From K23-9 sp964460665 (GTDB lineage: Bacteria; Planctomycetota; Planctomycetia; Pirellulales; Pirellulaceae), in the NCBI GenBank assembly GCA_964460665.1, contig CAYWSL010000005.1, positions 20,030 through 84,029 of the forward strand: DNA of 64,000 nucleotides, read 5' to 3'. The translations under genes were made by a program, and so were the position numbers. Position 1 is the stretch's first letter. Each line of letters starts with the position of its first letter. This document shows positions 6,924 through 15,704 of this stretch, piece by piece. A model generated the notes under the pieces. That model was not told the DNA's origin. It was given only the letters and a program-made list of their open reading frames with translations, and made no database searches.

Positions 6924-9758
6924 TCAGATTTTCTTCACGGTGACGATGGTATCGTGAAAGGATTGCTGGCCGCTGATTGGATCGGGAGCGATTGGCAGCA
7001 GCTTGTTTTGATTCCAGCCGTTGCCAGTATTCTTTTTCCAAGTCGCGGGGTCGTTGTTCGACGCGTCTTCCCACCACATGTTGCGCTGCCAATCGTCGTC
7101 GTGATAAGTCTGGTTATCACTGCCGACCAACGCACCAGACGTTGTATTTTCTTTCTTGGCTTGCGCAACGCTGGTGTACTGCGTGTGCCCACAACTGTTG
7201 CTCATTGCGATCGCGCTGGGATGAATCCCCTGCATCGTCACGATGGGAACTCGCATCGTGGAAACCACTTTTCGCGGTGAGTCGTCGCCATCACGATGTA
7301 GGTGCGGCGCGTTCTCTTGCAAGTGCTGTGAATAGTAAGACGTGATTTCGATCCAGTCACCATCGGTGACCCCCATTCGCTCGGCAGTCTTGGGGTTCAA
7401 CCATGCGGGATTGGAGTGCACGATTTCGGCCAACCATTTCAAGTTCATCGTCCGCCCGTGGTTGTGCACATTCCACTTGAAACTGGTCATCACCAATTCA
7501 TTGTCATCTAGCGACTTCATTTCGACAGGCTGGAACCAAGTCGGCATCGGATCGATTTCGCTATCGTGACCTTGATGACTCTCGGGACGATTACTGGTTT
7601 TCGTCATGCCGCTGCGTGCGATCAATTCGCTGCAGTCTTCGTTCTTCGCGATCTTTTGCACAAACGCACTGCGGATCTCGAACTTGCGACTAGGCGTCTT
7701 GAATCCACGGACCGACTTGTCGCCCAAGCGGATCCCGATTCCGACACCGTCTTTGGTGATCACGTTGTCGTCGCCGACCTTGCTGCCATCGAGTTCTTCT
7801 TTGGTCAGTTCGGTGTTGTACGGTTCGTAGAACGGCTGGCGATCGGATTCCCAAACGCCTTCGTCCAGCAAACGATCCAAGCCGCTTTTGCCGGTTTCTT
7901 CGTTTTCAGGAATGTTCGACGCCCATTTTTCCATGTACTCTCGTACGTTTTCTTCCTTGTACCATTCTTCCATACCGCCACCAATTTTACGCGCCAGTTC
8001 TGGAAAGAAGTCGCGTACGTCGCGGGCTTCGCCAAGTGGCTTGACCATCGGCGTTCGCAGGCCAACGTAGGGGCGCAAGTTGTACGACCCGCGGGCGTCC
8101 AAGTCCCAGCGTTCCAGATAGGTAGACCAGGGCAGCACGATATCGGCGTAGTGGGCCGTTTCGTTGTAGAACGCATTGATGCAGACGTGGAACTGAATCA
8201 AGTCTTCGTCGCACATGACTTGTTGCGTCAGGCTTTCTTCAGGCCAAGTCAACGGGGAATCCAAGTTGTACGTCATGTACGCTTGCAGCTTGGCACGCCC
8301 CTGCAACAAATACAGATAAATGATCTCGCCGACACGCATCCGACGCCACACATTGGCCAGCGGATACTCCGGCGGATCTTCCAAAACGCTATGTGTCTTG
8401 GGTGACGGCGGCAACGCGGGCGGCTTCACCATCGGATCCAAACCGCTCCACGGCGACCAGCACCACCCACCTTTGATTCCAACGCTTCCGACCAAGGCGT
8501 TCAGTAAACCGATCGCTCGGTCGTTGTAGAAACCGTTCAAGTGCGCACTGCTGCCTCGGTTGCACATCGTCGTGACCGTTGGCCCAGCCTTGGCGAATTC
8601 GATCGCAATGCGTCGAATGTCGGCAGCGGGAACGCCACTGATCTGTTCGGCCCACTCGGGCGTGTTTTCCTTCAGCTGCTCGCGAATTTCATCGATACTG
8701 ACGTTCGTCCAGTTATCAAGGAAGTCCTTGTTGTGCAGGTTTTCTTTCAAGATCGTGTGGCCCATCGCCAGCGCGATCGCACCATCGGTCCCAGGGAACG
8801 GCGCGAACCACTCGTCGCTGGCACCAGCGGTATTGGACAATCGCACGTCGAAGGTGACCAGTTTGGCGCCGTTGTTGAATCGGCCGCGTTGGATTCGACT
8901 GGCAAAGGGGATGTGTCCCTGGTGCGCCTCGAAGGCATTGGAGCCGAAGTTCAAAATGTACTTCGTGTGTTCCACGTCGTTCAAATCCCAATCGCTTTCC
9001 CACAAGTAGGTCAGATTGGCGGCGCGGCGATTGCCACTGCACAGGGCGCGGTGATTGAGCTGCGTGGACGTACCGAAGGCGCCTAAGAAACGTTTAACCG
9101 CATCTTTACTGCGCAGCCGGCCTTGGTGAAACGCGAACTCTTCCGGGTGGCCGCTTTCGCGAACCGCTTTCAGTTTGGTCGCGATTTGTGAAAGTGCTTC
9201 GTCCCACGTGATACGTTTCCATTTGCCTTCGCCGCGTTTTCCGACGCGCTGAAGTGGATACAGCAACCGTTCGGGGTGATATTGGTGGTTCAGCGCCGCT
9301 TGACCTCGAGCGCACAGATAGCCACGGCTGTTGGGGTCGTTCGGGTTGCCTTCGACTTTGATCAGCCGATCGTCTTTGACGTATCCGATGATGCCGCAGA
9401 CCGTGCTGCACAACTGGCACATCCCGGGGACTTTCTTGACGTCCTTGTATTTGTCGCGGTCGGGCCAATTGCGTTTTGCTTTGGGGCCAGGCAGTTTGCA
9501 AACACCAGGCATCTCGCCGCGATACGGCTTGCCCTTAATGCGGTTCCACTTGTCCATGTCGATGCCTTGCGGCAAGACTTTGGATTGGGCGCCGTTTGAT
9601 TGAGTGCCGCTTGATTGGTTATTGGCGTTTGACTGGTTACTGTCCGCTTGCGGCGACTCTTGATTCGAGCCGTCTTGCTGTGGTTTGCTGCAGCCAAGTA
9701 TTCCGGCTGCGCCGATCAAAGATCCTAGTTGTAGAAACTTGCGTCGTGAATCGTTCAC
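6924..9758 (-). CDS. TAT-lipoprotein molybdopterin (Mo-bisMGD) oxidoreductase, catalytic subunit
   Basis: The 944-residue product belongs to the DMSO-reductase superfamily (formate, polysulfide, thiosulfate, nitrate type). I chose GTG 9758: it has a strong AAGGAG site and overlaps the stop of the upstream ferredoxin gene by four bases (GTGA). From this start the N-terminus is a twin-arginine signal (SRRKFLQLGSLIGAAG) ending in a lipobox ILGC (Cys23), so it should be a folded, exported, lipid-anchored enzyme. A ~35-residue Gln/Asn/Ser linker follows. The [4Fe-4S] motif is C114-x2-C117-x3-C121 with C149 (GYLCARGQAAL). Cys240 in RALCSGN is the likely Mo ligand, as in polysulfide/thiosulfate reductases. 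The C-terminal cofactor-binding domain (EWIEITSYYSQH region) is present. The substrate cannot be told from sequence. Confidence 0.93.
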   Translation of the reverse strand: MNDSRRKFLQLGSLIGAAGILGCSKPQQDGSNQESPQADSNQSNANNQSSGTQSNGAQSKVLPQGIDMDKWNRIKGKPYRGEMPGVCKLPGPKAKRNWPDRDKYKDVKKVPGMCQLCSTVCGIIGYVKDDRLIKVEGNPNDPNSRGYLCARGQAALNHQYHPERLLYPLQRVGKRGEGKWKRITWDEALSQIATKLKAVRESGHPEEFAFHQGRLRSKDAVKRFLGAFGTSTQLNHRALCSGNRRAANLTYLWESDWDLNDVEHTKYILNFGSNAFEAHQGHIPFASRIQRGRFNNGAKLVTFDVRLSNTAGASDEWFAPFPGTDGAIALAMGHTILKENLHNKDFLDNWTNVSIDEIREQLKENTPEWAEQISGVPAADIRRIAIEFAKAGPTVTTMCNRGSSAHLNGFYNDRAIGLLNALVGSVGIKGGWCWSPWSGLDPMVKPPALPPSPKTHSVLEDPPEYPLANVWRRMRVGEIIYLYLLQGRAKLQAYMTYNLDSPLTWPEESLTQQVMCDEDLIQFHVCINAFYNETAHYADIVLPWSTYLERWDLDARGSYNLRPYVGLRTPMVKPLGEARDVRDFFPELARKIGGGMEEWYKEENVREYMEKWASNIPENEETGKSGLDRLLDEGVWESDRQPFYEPYNTELTKEELDGSKVGDDNVITKDGVGIGIRLGDKSVRGFKTPSRKFEIRSAFVQKIAKNEDCSELIARSGMTKTSNRPESHQGHDSEIDPMPTWFQPVEMKSLDDNELVMTSFKWNVHNHGRTMNLKWLAEIVHSNPAWLNPKTAERMGVTDGDWIEITSYYSQHLQENAPHLHRDGDDSPRKVVSTMRVPIVTMQGIHPSAIAMSNSCGHTQYTSVAQAKKENTTSGALVGSDNQTYHDDDWQRNMWWEDASNNDPATWKKNTGNGWNQNKLLPIAPDPISGQQSFHDTIVTVKKI

Positions 9759-10558
9759 CGCGAGCTCTCCTTCCACTGATAGATGTCGTAGCTTTTCCCG
9801 GTGAATGACTCGCCTTCGCCTGGGACTTTTTCTTCGATGATTTCTGGTGCGTCGCCTGCGAACCACATTCGCGGTTTCGTTTCCTTTTCGGCTCGCAACT
9901 GCGTGATGTTGGCGTCGGCTTCTTCTGCGGCCTTCATCGCTTTGGAAATTTTTGTTTCCGGATCATTCAAGTCGCCAAAGTACAGCGCTTCGGCGGGGCA
10001 CGTTGGCACACAAGCCGGCTCCATGCCTTGTTCGGTGCGGTGGTAGCAGTTGTGGCACTTCACCGCTTGCTTGGCGACGGGATCCAAATAAATTGCACCG
10101 TACGGGCAGGCGTCGACACAGGATCCATGGCCGCAACACGATTCGTAGTTCACGGCGACTGTACCGCCGGCTTCTTTGTGAAGCGCGCCGCAAGGACAAG
10201 CTTTCAAGCACGGCGCGTCTTCGCAGTGCTGGCACGACATTGGCATGAACAGCCGCGCAACCTTGGGGTACTCGCCTTGGTCGTGGTAGAAGGTTTGGCG
10301 AATGTAGTTGCCCAGCGGTACATCGTTTTCGGATTTGCAGCTGACTTCACAACCGTGGCATCCAAAGCATCGCCGTGTGTCAACGAACCACCCCAGGCGT
10401 TTGCCATCGTCGGGCGCCTTCATACGCTCGCGCCAGAATTCTTCGGGTTGGAAATTGTCCTCAGCTTGGCCGGAATCTTGGGCAGCTGCATCGGCTGCTA
10501 CCGAAACAATCGGCAAGGCCAGGGACACCTTGGTAAGAAAATCGCGTCGGTTCGACAT
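9755..10558 (-). CDS. TAT-exported four-cluster 4Fe-4S ferredoxin subunit (PsrB/NrfC type)
   Basis: This 267-residue protein carries electrons to or from the Mo subunit encoded immediately downstream (four-base overlap). The N-terminus has a twin-arginine motif (NRRDFLTK) and a hydrophobic stretch ending AADAAAQ. Four Cys-rich groups are visible: CFGCHGCEVSCK, CQHCEDAPCLKACP, CCGHGSCVDACP, and CHNCYHRTEQGMEPACVPTCP split over a longer spacer, as in DmsB/PsrB/NrfC. Such subunits usually dock onto an NrfD/PsrC membrane protein that exchanges electrons with quinone. No such gene lies next to this pair. Confidence 0.93.
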   Translation of the reverse strand: MSNRRDFLTKVSLALPIVSVAADAAAQDSGQAEDNFQPEEFWRERMKAPDDGKRLGWFVDTRRCFGCHGCEVSCKSENDVPLGNYIRQTFYHDQGEYPKVARLFMPMSCQHCEDAPCLKACPCGALHKEAGGTVAVNYESCCGHGSCVDACPYGAIYLDPVAKQAVKCHNCYHRTEQGMEPACVPTCPAEALYFGDLNDPETKISKAMKAAEEADANITQLRAEKETKPRMWFAGDAPEIIEEKVPGEGESFTGKSYDIYQWKESSR

Positions 10559-10693
10559 GTTTTAAAGGCAATCAGTCAGCGGATGTACGAATCGGAATCG
10601 CCAGATTGTACTGATTGTTGAATCACTCCGCAGTCCCAACAAAAACTAATTGCTTAGTGGACGGTTGAGTTCGATAGTCGGTAGTGAACGCCC

Positions 10694-11881
10694 TTACCAA
10701 CTGAAATACGGCCAAGGCCCCTCACCACTCTGTCCGGGGGGAGTTACGACATAGCCAGTGCTCTGGCCGAGTGAAACCAAGTCGCCAGAACCCTTGCTGG
10801 GTACAGGGCGCGCGACTCCTTCGTCTGTTAGTGTGACCAATCGCATCCAGTGCAGCGGAATCGTCTTCTCACCCGCGTCAACCAACCGTACGGTGGAACG
10901 TTTGGGCAACCAGGGCGTCTGGCCACTCATTTTCGCCAGCAACGGCAGTGCAAATCGGTGGCAACCAATCGTGGCACTAACAGGATTGCCGGGCAGCCCA
11001 ACGATCAGCTTTCCATCGTTCATGGCGGCACCCAAGATCGGTTTGCCTGGGCGAACCGGCAGTCCATGGAAAATGATGTTCCCACCAAGTGCCTGAACCA
11101 CATCGGGAACAAAGTCATAGTCGCCCATCGAAACGCCGCCGGTTAGCAACACTGCATCAGAATTTTGCAAAGCGGTTTGTACGGTCGCCAACAGAACATC
11201 GCGGTCGTCTTTGGCGTGTTGGTTGTCTTGCGCATCGATCCATGGGTGTGGTGAAAGAACAGACCGAACAGAGACTTGGTTGCTGTTGCGCAGTTGCCAA
11301 GCTTCGGGCGGCGAATCCTTGAACAGTCCGACTTCGTCACCCGTCGTGATCACGGTGACTCGCACACGAGCAAACACGTCCGCATCGTAGGCGCCGAAGT
11401 TGGCCATCGTTGCAAGCTGAGCGGCGGAAAGCAATTTGCCTGATTCGAGCACGGTTGACCCGGCAACAGCGTTTTCACCAGCGCGACGAATGTGCTGGCC
11501 AAGTTTCAGGTCGCGTGCGGAATCGAGCAGTTGGATCTTGCTGTCTAGTTCCTGGGTGTCTTCACGCTTGACGATGGTTTCACAGCCCGCTGGCACGATC
11601 GCGCCGGTGAAAATTCTGACAGCGTGATTTTCTGGCATCGATGGTGGAGGTGATCCGGCAGCGGATTCGCCGGACACATCGATTGGGTCGCGGCGCTGTA
11701 GATCCGACATGCGAAGTGCGTATCCGTCCATCGCCGAAACATCCGCGGCAGGGCTGTCGCGGTCAGCCAAGATGGGGTGCGCAAGCACACGGCCAACAAG
11801 TTGGCTGGCCGAGAGTGATTCGATCTCCACCATGGAAAGCTGTTGAGCAAGTTGGTCAACAGCGGCTGAGGGATCTGTCAT
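10694..11881 (-). CDS. moeA: Molybdopterin molybdotransferase MoeA
   Basis: MoeA inserts molybdate into adenylylated molybdopterin to form the Mo cofactor. The product has 395 residues from ATG 11881. I preferred this over an in-frame start 72 bases upstream because the family begins with 'DPSAAVDQLAQQL' helices. Diagnostic motifs are DVSAMDGYAL, the MoCF-biosynthesis domain LLTGGVSMGDYDFVPDV, PVRPGKPILGA and GLPGNPVSA. It is downstream of mobA (95 bases) and upstream of the ferredoxin and Mo enzyme genes on the same strand, which ties cofactor supply to that enzyme. Confidence 0.96.
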   Translation of the reverse strand: MTDPSAAVDQLAQQLSMVEIESLSASQLVGRVLAHPILADRDSPAADVSAMDGYALRMSDLQRRDPIDVSGESAAGSPPPSMPENHAVRIFTGAIVPAGCETIVKREDTQELDSKIQLLDSARDLKLGQHIRRAGENAVAGSTVLESGKLLSAAQLATMANFGAYDADVFARVRVTVITTGDEVGLFKDSPPEAWQLRNSNQVSVRSVLSPHPWIDAQDNQHAKDDRDVLLATVQTALQNSDAVLLTGGVSMGDYDFVPDVVQALGGNIIFHGLPVRPGKPILGAAMNDGKLIVGLPGNPVSATIGCHRFALPLLAKMSGQTPWLPKRSTVRLVDAGEKTIPLHWMRLVTLTDEGVARPVPSKGSGDLVSLGQSTGYVVTPPGQSGEGPWPYFSW

Positions 11882-11976
11882 GAGGTTTAGGATGGCTCGC
11901 AAAATAAGTGCTAGATGGATGGCGTTCCACTTTACCGTAGCGGAAGCCGTCAAGACTATCGACCGCTGGAGGATTT

Positions 11977-12576
11977 CTATGCGTTCAGATCTTCTGGCCG
12001 ATTAACGTTGTGGCAAGCATGATCAGATAAAGCGATCGCCTGATGCGTTTGTTGCCCCAGCCAGCGATGAAGACTTCTGTCGTCGTTTTGCGCAAGCTGC
12101 TTCATCGCTCCGAGTATTTTGACCGGATAGATCCCAACGAGCGGCTGTAGTTTCTGGTCGGATTCATTGACCACGATGGTTAGCTGCTGGCTGGAACGCC
12201 ACGCATATAAAAGCTTGCGAAGATCGTCGACGGTCAGGTTCGGCATGTCGACAGGCGTCACCAAACAAGCTGACAGTCGGGCTTCTTTTGCGAACTGAAG
12301 CCCACTGACGATCCCGACAACCGGCCCTTGGTAAAGAACCGGATCCGCCAAGGTGATATCGTCGCGATGGGTGTTCTCCGCAGAAGCCTCCGCAGTGGCC
12401 GAATGGTCCTCGCTTGGCGAACCGGCGATGCAAACGTCGTCGCAAATATCTTTCAAGCGTTTGATCGCATGCTGAAGATACGTGCCCCCGCTGTCGTGCC
12501 GAAGCAACGATTTCTGTTGGCCCATCCGCGACGATTGGCCGCCGCATAAAACGACCCCGAGTGGTTTCTTGCTCAC
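11977..12576 (-). CDS. mobA: Molybdenum cofactor guanylyltransferase MobA
   Basis: MobA transfers GMP to Mo-molybdopterin to make the MGD form used by DMSO-reductase family enzymes, which fits the Mo oxidoreductase encoded downstream. The 199-residue protein opens with the nucleotidyltransferase signature LCGGQSSRMGQQKSLL. It also has the metal-binding VTPVDMPNLTVDDL motif. Its ATG overlaps the stop of the upstream gene (12573-12576, ATGA), so translation is probably coupled. Confidence 0.95.
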   Translation of the reverse strand: MSKKPLGVVLCGGQSSRMGQQKSLLRHDSGGTYLQHAIKRLKDICDDVCIAGSPSEDHSATAEASAENTHRDDITLADPVLYQGPVVGIVSGLQFAKEARLSACLVTPVDMPNLTVDDLRKLLYAWRSSQQLTIVVNESDQKLQPLVGIYPVKILGAMKQLAQNDDRSLHRWLGQQTHQAIALSDHACHNVNRPEDLNA

Positions 12577-12944
12577 GATTTGTCTTTTGTATCGCGATTG
12601 TTGTCGTCATGTTTTCCCCCGACGTCTTTTCCCCCGACGTCTTTTCCCACGACGTCTTCGACCCACGACCGCGCTCGCATCATCGTCGGAAAACCAATGG
12701 TAGGTGCCGACACGACAGCGACGTGGCGAAGATCATCTGGCGTACAACCTGCTTCCAACGCCTTGCGGCAATGCGAATGCGAGGCACCTTGTAGTCCCGA
12801 GCCGATTGAAACGGCCAGTTTCACTAACGCGACTTCGCGCGGTGACAGCGGCCCGGCCTGGCGAGCGGCCTGGCCGAAAGATTCGTAGGCTTTCATCAAG
12901 TCTGGGTAGTCTTGATGCATCTGTTTGTATGACTTTGGAATCAT
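12573..12944 (-). CDS. Carboxymuconolactone decarboxylase (AhpD-like) fold protein
   Basis: The 123-residue protein has the all-helical CMD/AhpD fold pattern: LSPREVALVKLAVSIGSGLQ, then GASHSHCRKALEAGCTPDDL and VVSAPTIGFPTMM. The redox CxxC of AhpD is replaced (GASHSHC keeps only the second Cys), so peroxidase activity of the AhpD type is doubtful. The C-terminus ends in three repeats of a Val/Gly-Lys-Asp unit (VVGKD-VGGKD-VGGKH) encoded by a 15-base tandem repeat, followed by a charged tail. It lies 12 bases after cobA-hemD and overlaps mobA by four bases. Its role inside this cofactor operon is unknown. Confidence 0.85.
   Translation of the reverse strand: MIPKSYKQMHQDYPDLMKAYESFGQAARQAGPLSPREVALVKLAVSIGSGLQGASHSHCRKALEAGCTPDDLRHVAVVSAPTIGFPTMMRARSWVEDVVGKDVGGKDVGGKHDDNNRDTKDKS
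12612..12656. repeat. 15-base coding tandem repeat, three copies
   Basis: The unit TTTTCCCCCGACGTC is present at 12612, 12627 and, with one change, 12642. It encodes the repeated five-residue unit near the C-terminus of the CMD-fold protein. The number of copies is likely to vary between strains. Confidence 0.9.
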
Positions 12945-12956
12945 GATTCTATTTCG

Positions 12957-14471
12957 TCAGTGGTCTAAGGTGTTTGCGATCGCTTGTGCCAAGGATTCGG
13001 CGGTGTACGGGTCGGCTTCGGCGTGAACGTGATAGCCCAGTCCCAGAATTGCTTTCGTGGTGACTGGGCTGAGACTCGCTATTTTCGTTTTCTTGATGGC
13101 GTCGCCAAACAACTTGCAGAGGCTTACCGCGGTCGCGCTGCTGGTCATCGTGACCCAGTCGACTTGTCCAGAGTTAATGGCTTCGCTGACCTTTTCATCC
13201 GCCTGGGTGACGTCGGTATGCTGGTAGGCGACGGCACTGGTCACGGTCGCACCGGCCTGAGTCAGTCTGTCGGTGAAAACGTCGTCGCCGCGGCTAGCAC
13301 GTAGCACAACGATTCGCTTTCCTTTGGCGTCGCCGGCTAAAATCGTTGCCAGCGATCGGGCCGTAAAATCGGGCGGCACGACCGAAGGGCGAACGTGATA
13401 CTGAGCCAGTGCTCGCGACGTTTGGCTACCGACGACGGCCAAGTCGACACCGGCCAAGGCACGTATGTCGTTTTGCTGCAGCAGTCGATCCATGAAGTAA
13501 CGGACTCCGTTGCGGCTGCAGAAAACCAGCGTGTCGATTTCTTTCAAACGCCCGATCACGTCGTCGACTTCGGACCAGTCAGCCGGCGGGCCGATTTCGA
13601 TCGCTGGCTGAAGCAGCACGTTGGCGCCTAGTTCTTGAAGTGGGCTGGCCAACGATTCGGCTTGGTCGGCAGGCCGAGTGACCAGGACGGTTTGCCCGAA
13701 CAGCGGTTTGTGCTCCAGCCAGTTCATCGTTTCAGCCAGCTGCGTGACCGGCCCCAGGATCACGATGACCGGCGGACGGAACTTGCTGGCCGGCGTCAGT
13801 CGATCGGCGACTTCGTCCAGTCGGCAGTGTACGGTTCTTTGATCGCGATGGCTGCAACGCCTGATCAAGGCCGCTGGCGTATCGGGTGACTTCCCCGCGT
13901 CCAACAGAGCTTTGGTCCAAACGCCTGCGGTCGTTACACCCATGTAAATGACAAGCGTTCCTGGGAACTTGGCCAACGCGTCCCAATCCAGTGCCGATTT
14001 GGATTTACCGGGTTCTTCGTGGCCGGTGATCAGTGCGACCGCTGACGCCAGTTTGCGGTGAGTGATTGGAATCCCCGCATACGACCCCGCGGCAAGGGCG
14101 GCTGTGATTCCCGGAACGACCTCGAACGGCAGATTGGCTTCGCGAAGTGCATCGACTTCTTCGGCAGTCCGGGCGAAAACCGCCGGATCGCCACCTTTTA
14201 GACGGACAACTTTCAGTCCCTTTCGGGCGTGAGCGAGCATTTCTTCGATGATCTCTTCTTGCCGCCAGATTCGTTTCTGGCCGTGCTTACCGACGCAGAT
14301 ATGCTGAGCGTTCTTGGCGTGGGAAAGCAGCTGGGCGTTGCTTAAACCGTCGTAAAGCACGACGTCACAGCGGCTTAGCAGCTGGGCACCGCGCAGCGTC
14401 AGCAGCCCCGGATCACCGGGGCCGGCGCCAATTAAGTAGACAATTCCGCCTTCGTTGGTTGGTTCTGGCAT
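12957..14471 (-). CDS. cobA-hemD: Fused uroporphyrinogen-III C-methyltransferase / uroporphyrinogen-III synthase
   Basis: The 504-residue protein fuses two steps around uroporphyrinogen III. HemD closes the ring; CobA/SUMT methylates it to precorrin-2 on the way to sirohaem and cobalamin. ATG 14471 was chosen because VYLIGAGPGDPGLLTLRG then follows at once, as in SUMT proteins; an in-frame start 69 bases upstream is unlikely. The N-terminal ~250 residues are SUMT (VRLKGGDPAVFARTAEE, GITAALAAGSYAGIPITHR). Residues ~258-504 are HemD (VLVTRPADQAESLASPL, VFCSRNGVRYFMDRL, WVTMTSSATAVSL). It heads the minus-strand run with CMD, mobA and moeA. Confidence 0.95.
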   Translation of the reverse strand: MPEPTNEGGIVYLIGAGPGDPGLLTLRGAQLLSRCDVVLYDGLSNAQLLSHAKNAQHICVGKHGQKRIWRQEEIIEEMLAHARKGLKVVRLKGGDPAVFARTAEEVDALREANLPFEVVPGITAALAAGSYAGIPITHRKLASAVALITGHEEPGKSKSALDWDALAKFPGTLVIYMGVTTAGVWTKALLDAGKSPDTPAALIRRCSHRDQRTVHCRLDEVADRLTPASKFRPPVIVILGPVTQLAETMNWLEHKPLFGQTVLVTRPADQAESLASPLQELGANVLLQPAIEIGPPADWSEVDDVIGRLKEIDTLVFCSRNGVRYFMDRLLQQNDIRALAGVDLAVVGSQTSRALAQYHVRPSVVPPDFTARSLATILAGDAKGKRIVVLRASRGDDVFTDRLTQAGATVTSAVAYQHTDVTQADEKVSEAINSGQVDWVTMTSSATAVSLCKLFGDAIKKTKIASLSPVTTKAILGLGYHVHAEADPYTAESLAQAIANTLDH

Positions 14472-14612
14472 GCCATATCTTGGCCTGGAAAGTTGACTCT
14501 GGACAGACCGCCAACAGATTGCCATACTACGCGACCGCAAAAATAACGGTTTTCCGAATCAGAAGCCCCTTTGAACGCTCGCCCTAGAAGCGAAGCGTCG
14601 CGTCAGAAAAAA

Positions 14613-14885
14613 ATGCCAAATACCGCATCAGCAAAAAAACGACTTCGTCAGAACGACAAACTGCGCGTCAAGAACCGCAGCATCAAAAGCAACATGCGAA
14701 GCACGATCCGTGCAGTACGCGAAGCCGCTGCGTCAGGCGATGCCGAAGCCGCACAAACTCAGTTCCGCTTGGCTTGCAAGAAACTGGACCGTGCAGCAGC
14801 TAAGAACTTGATCCACAAGAACGCAGCTGCTCGTAGCAAGAGCCGCTTGAGCAAGTTAATCAAAGCAGCCGGCGCCAAAGCGTAA
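14613..14885 (+). CDS. rpsT: 30S ribosomal protein bS20
   Basis: The 90-residue basic protein begins MPNTASAKKRLRQNDKLRVK, the classical bS20 start, and continues with the helical NRSIKSNMRSTIRAVREA segment that binds 16S rRNA. An in-frame start 42 bases upstream would add a non-conserved leader and was rejected. The gene is monocistronic, with a strong hairpin downstream. Confidence 0.97.
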   Translation: MPNTASAKKRLRQNDKLRVKNRSIKSNMRSTIRAVREAAASGDAEAAQTQFRLACKKLDRAAAKNLIHKNAAARSKSRLSKLIKAAGAKA

Positions 14886-14923
14886 GCGGACGGCCAGCTC
14901 GCAACCGAACGAATTCAAACGCA

Positions 14924-14978
14924 GCGCGCGATTGAGTGGATCCCAGCTGAATGGGATTCTCTTGATCGCGCGTTTTGT
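14924..14978 (+). terminator. Hairpin terminator after rpsT
   Basis: Outer arms CGCGCGAT (14925-14932) and ATCGCGCG (14965-14972) pair. Inside them ATCCCA and TGGGAT form an inner stem. TTTTGT follows. It starts 39 bases after the rpsT stop and reads as a Rho-independent terminator. Confidence 0.8.
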
Positions 14979-15061
14979 CATGGAGTAACTGACGCATGGG
15001 ATATATTGCTGTCGCTGCTCGCAGCTGGCTTGATCGTTGACGCTCAGTAGGATTCATCTCC

Positions 15062-15610
15062 GTGCATTTCTTTCCGCCAATCGGTCTGCTTGGAGAGATC
15101 GCTTCGGGGCGTGGTGAAGCACTTCTCGTTTGGTCCGTTCGCGTGGCGGTCGTGTTTTACTTGCTGCGAATGTTCATCGCAGTCCGCGCGGGGCTGGTCT
15201 CGCGCGTGCCAACCAAATTGGAATGCGTGTTTTGGGCCATTGGATGTGGTGCGTACTTGATTCATGTCTTCTGTGCGTTCGAGTTTTCGCACCAGTGGAG
15301 CCACACGCAGGCCTGGCAGCATACGGCCGACGAGACCGCAAGGATGATCGGCGTCCGCCGCGGCGAAGGACTGTGGGTGAACTACGTTTTCAGCTTGGCT
15401 TGGTTGATCGACTGTGGCCGGCTCACGCGAGCGAACCTATCGCAGCAAATCACATCCCCCAGATTGGATATCGCCATCCATCTGTTCATGGCGTTCATCG
15501 TCTTCAATGCCACGGTCGTGTTTGGCCCAAACCTGTATCGGTGGCTGGCTGCACCGGTTGCGATCGTGTTCGTTGTGCTTTGGCGAAAAAGACGTATCGC
15601 AACTGAGTAA
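15062..15610 (+). CDS. Hypothetical four-helix membrane protein
   Basis: A 182-residue protein starting at GTG 15062. Hydrophobic segments at about residues 22-45, 52-72, 103-120 and 137-175 suggest four or five membrane helices, with a His-rich loop between the second and third (FEFSHQWSHTQAWQHTADET). The loop is reminiscent of membrane proteins that bind metal or haem, but I do not recognise the family. It lies in the same direction as, and 94 bases before, the large PVC redox protein. Joint function is possible but unproven. Confidence 0.75.
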   Translation: MHFFPPIGLLGEIASGRGEALLVWSVRVAVVFYLLRMFIAVRAGLVSRVPTKLECVFWAIGCGAYLIHVFCAFEFSHQWSHTQAWQHTADETARMIGVRRGEGLWVNYVFSLAWLIDCGRLTRANLSQQITSPRLDIAIHLFMAFIVFNATVVFGPNLYRWLAAPVAIVFVVLWRKRRIATE

Positions 15611-15704
15611 ACAAGTTCTGCGTAGGGCATAACGCTCAGGTCGTCAGTAGCTACAATACTGCTCCCCCGCTGTCCTGCCTCTCGCAACCTCATTTGCCAA
15701 GATC

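Noticed and set aside
7566..8405. Plus-strand frame of 279 codons
   Set aside because: It is antisense to the Mo oxidoreductase gene; composition is that of a mirror frame.
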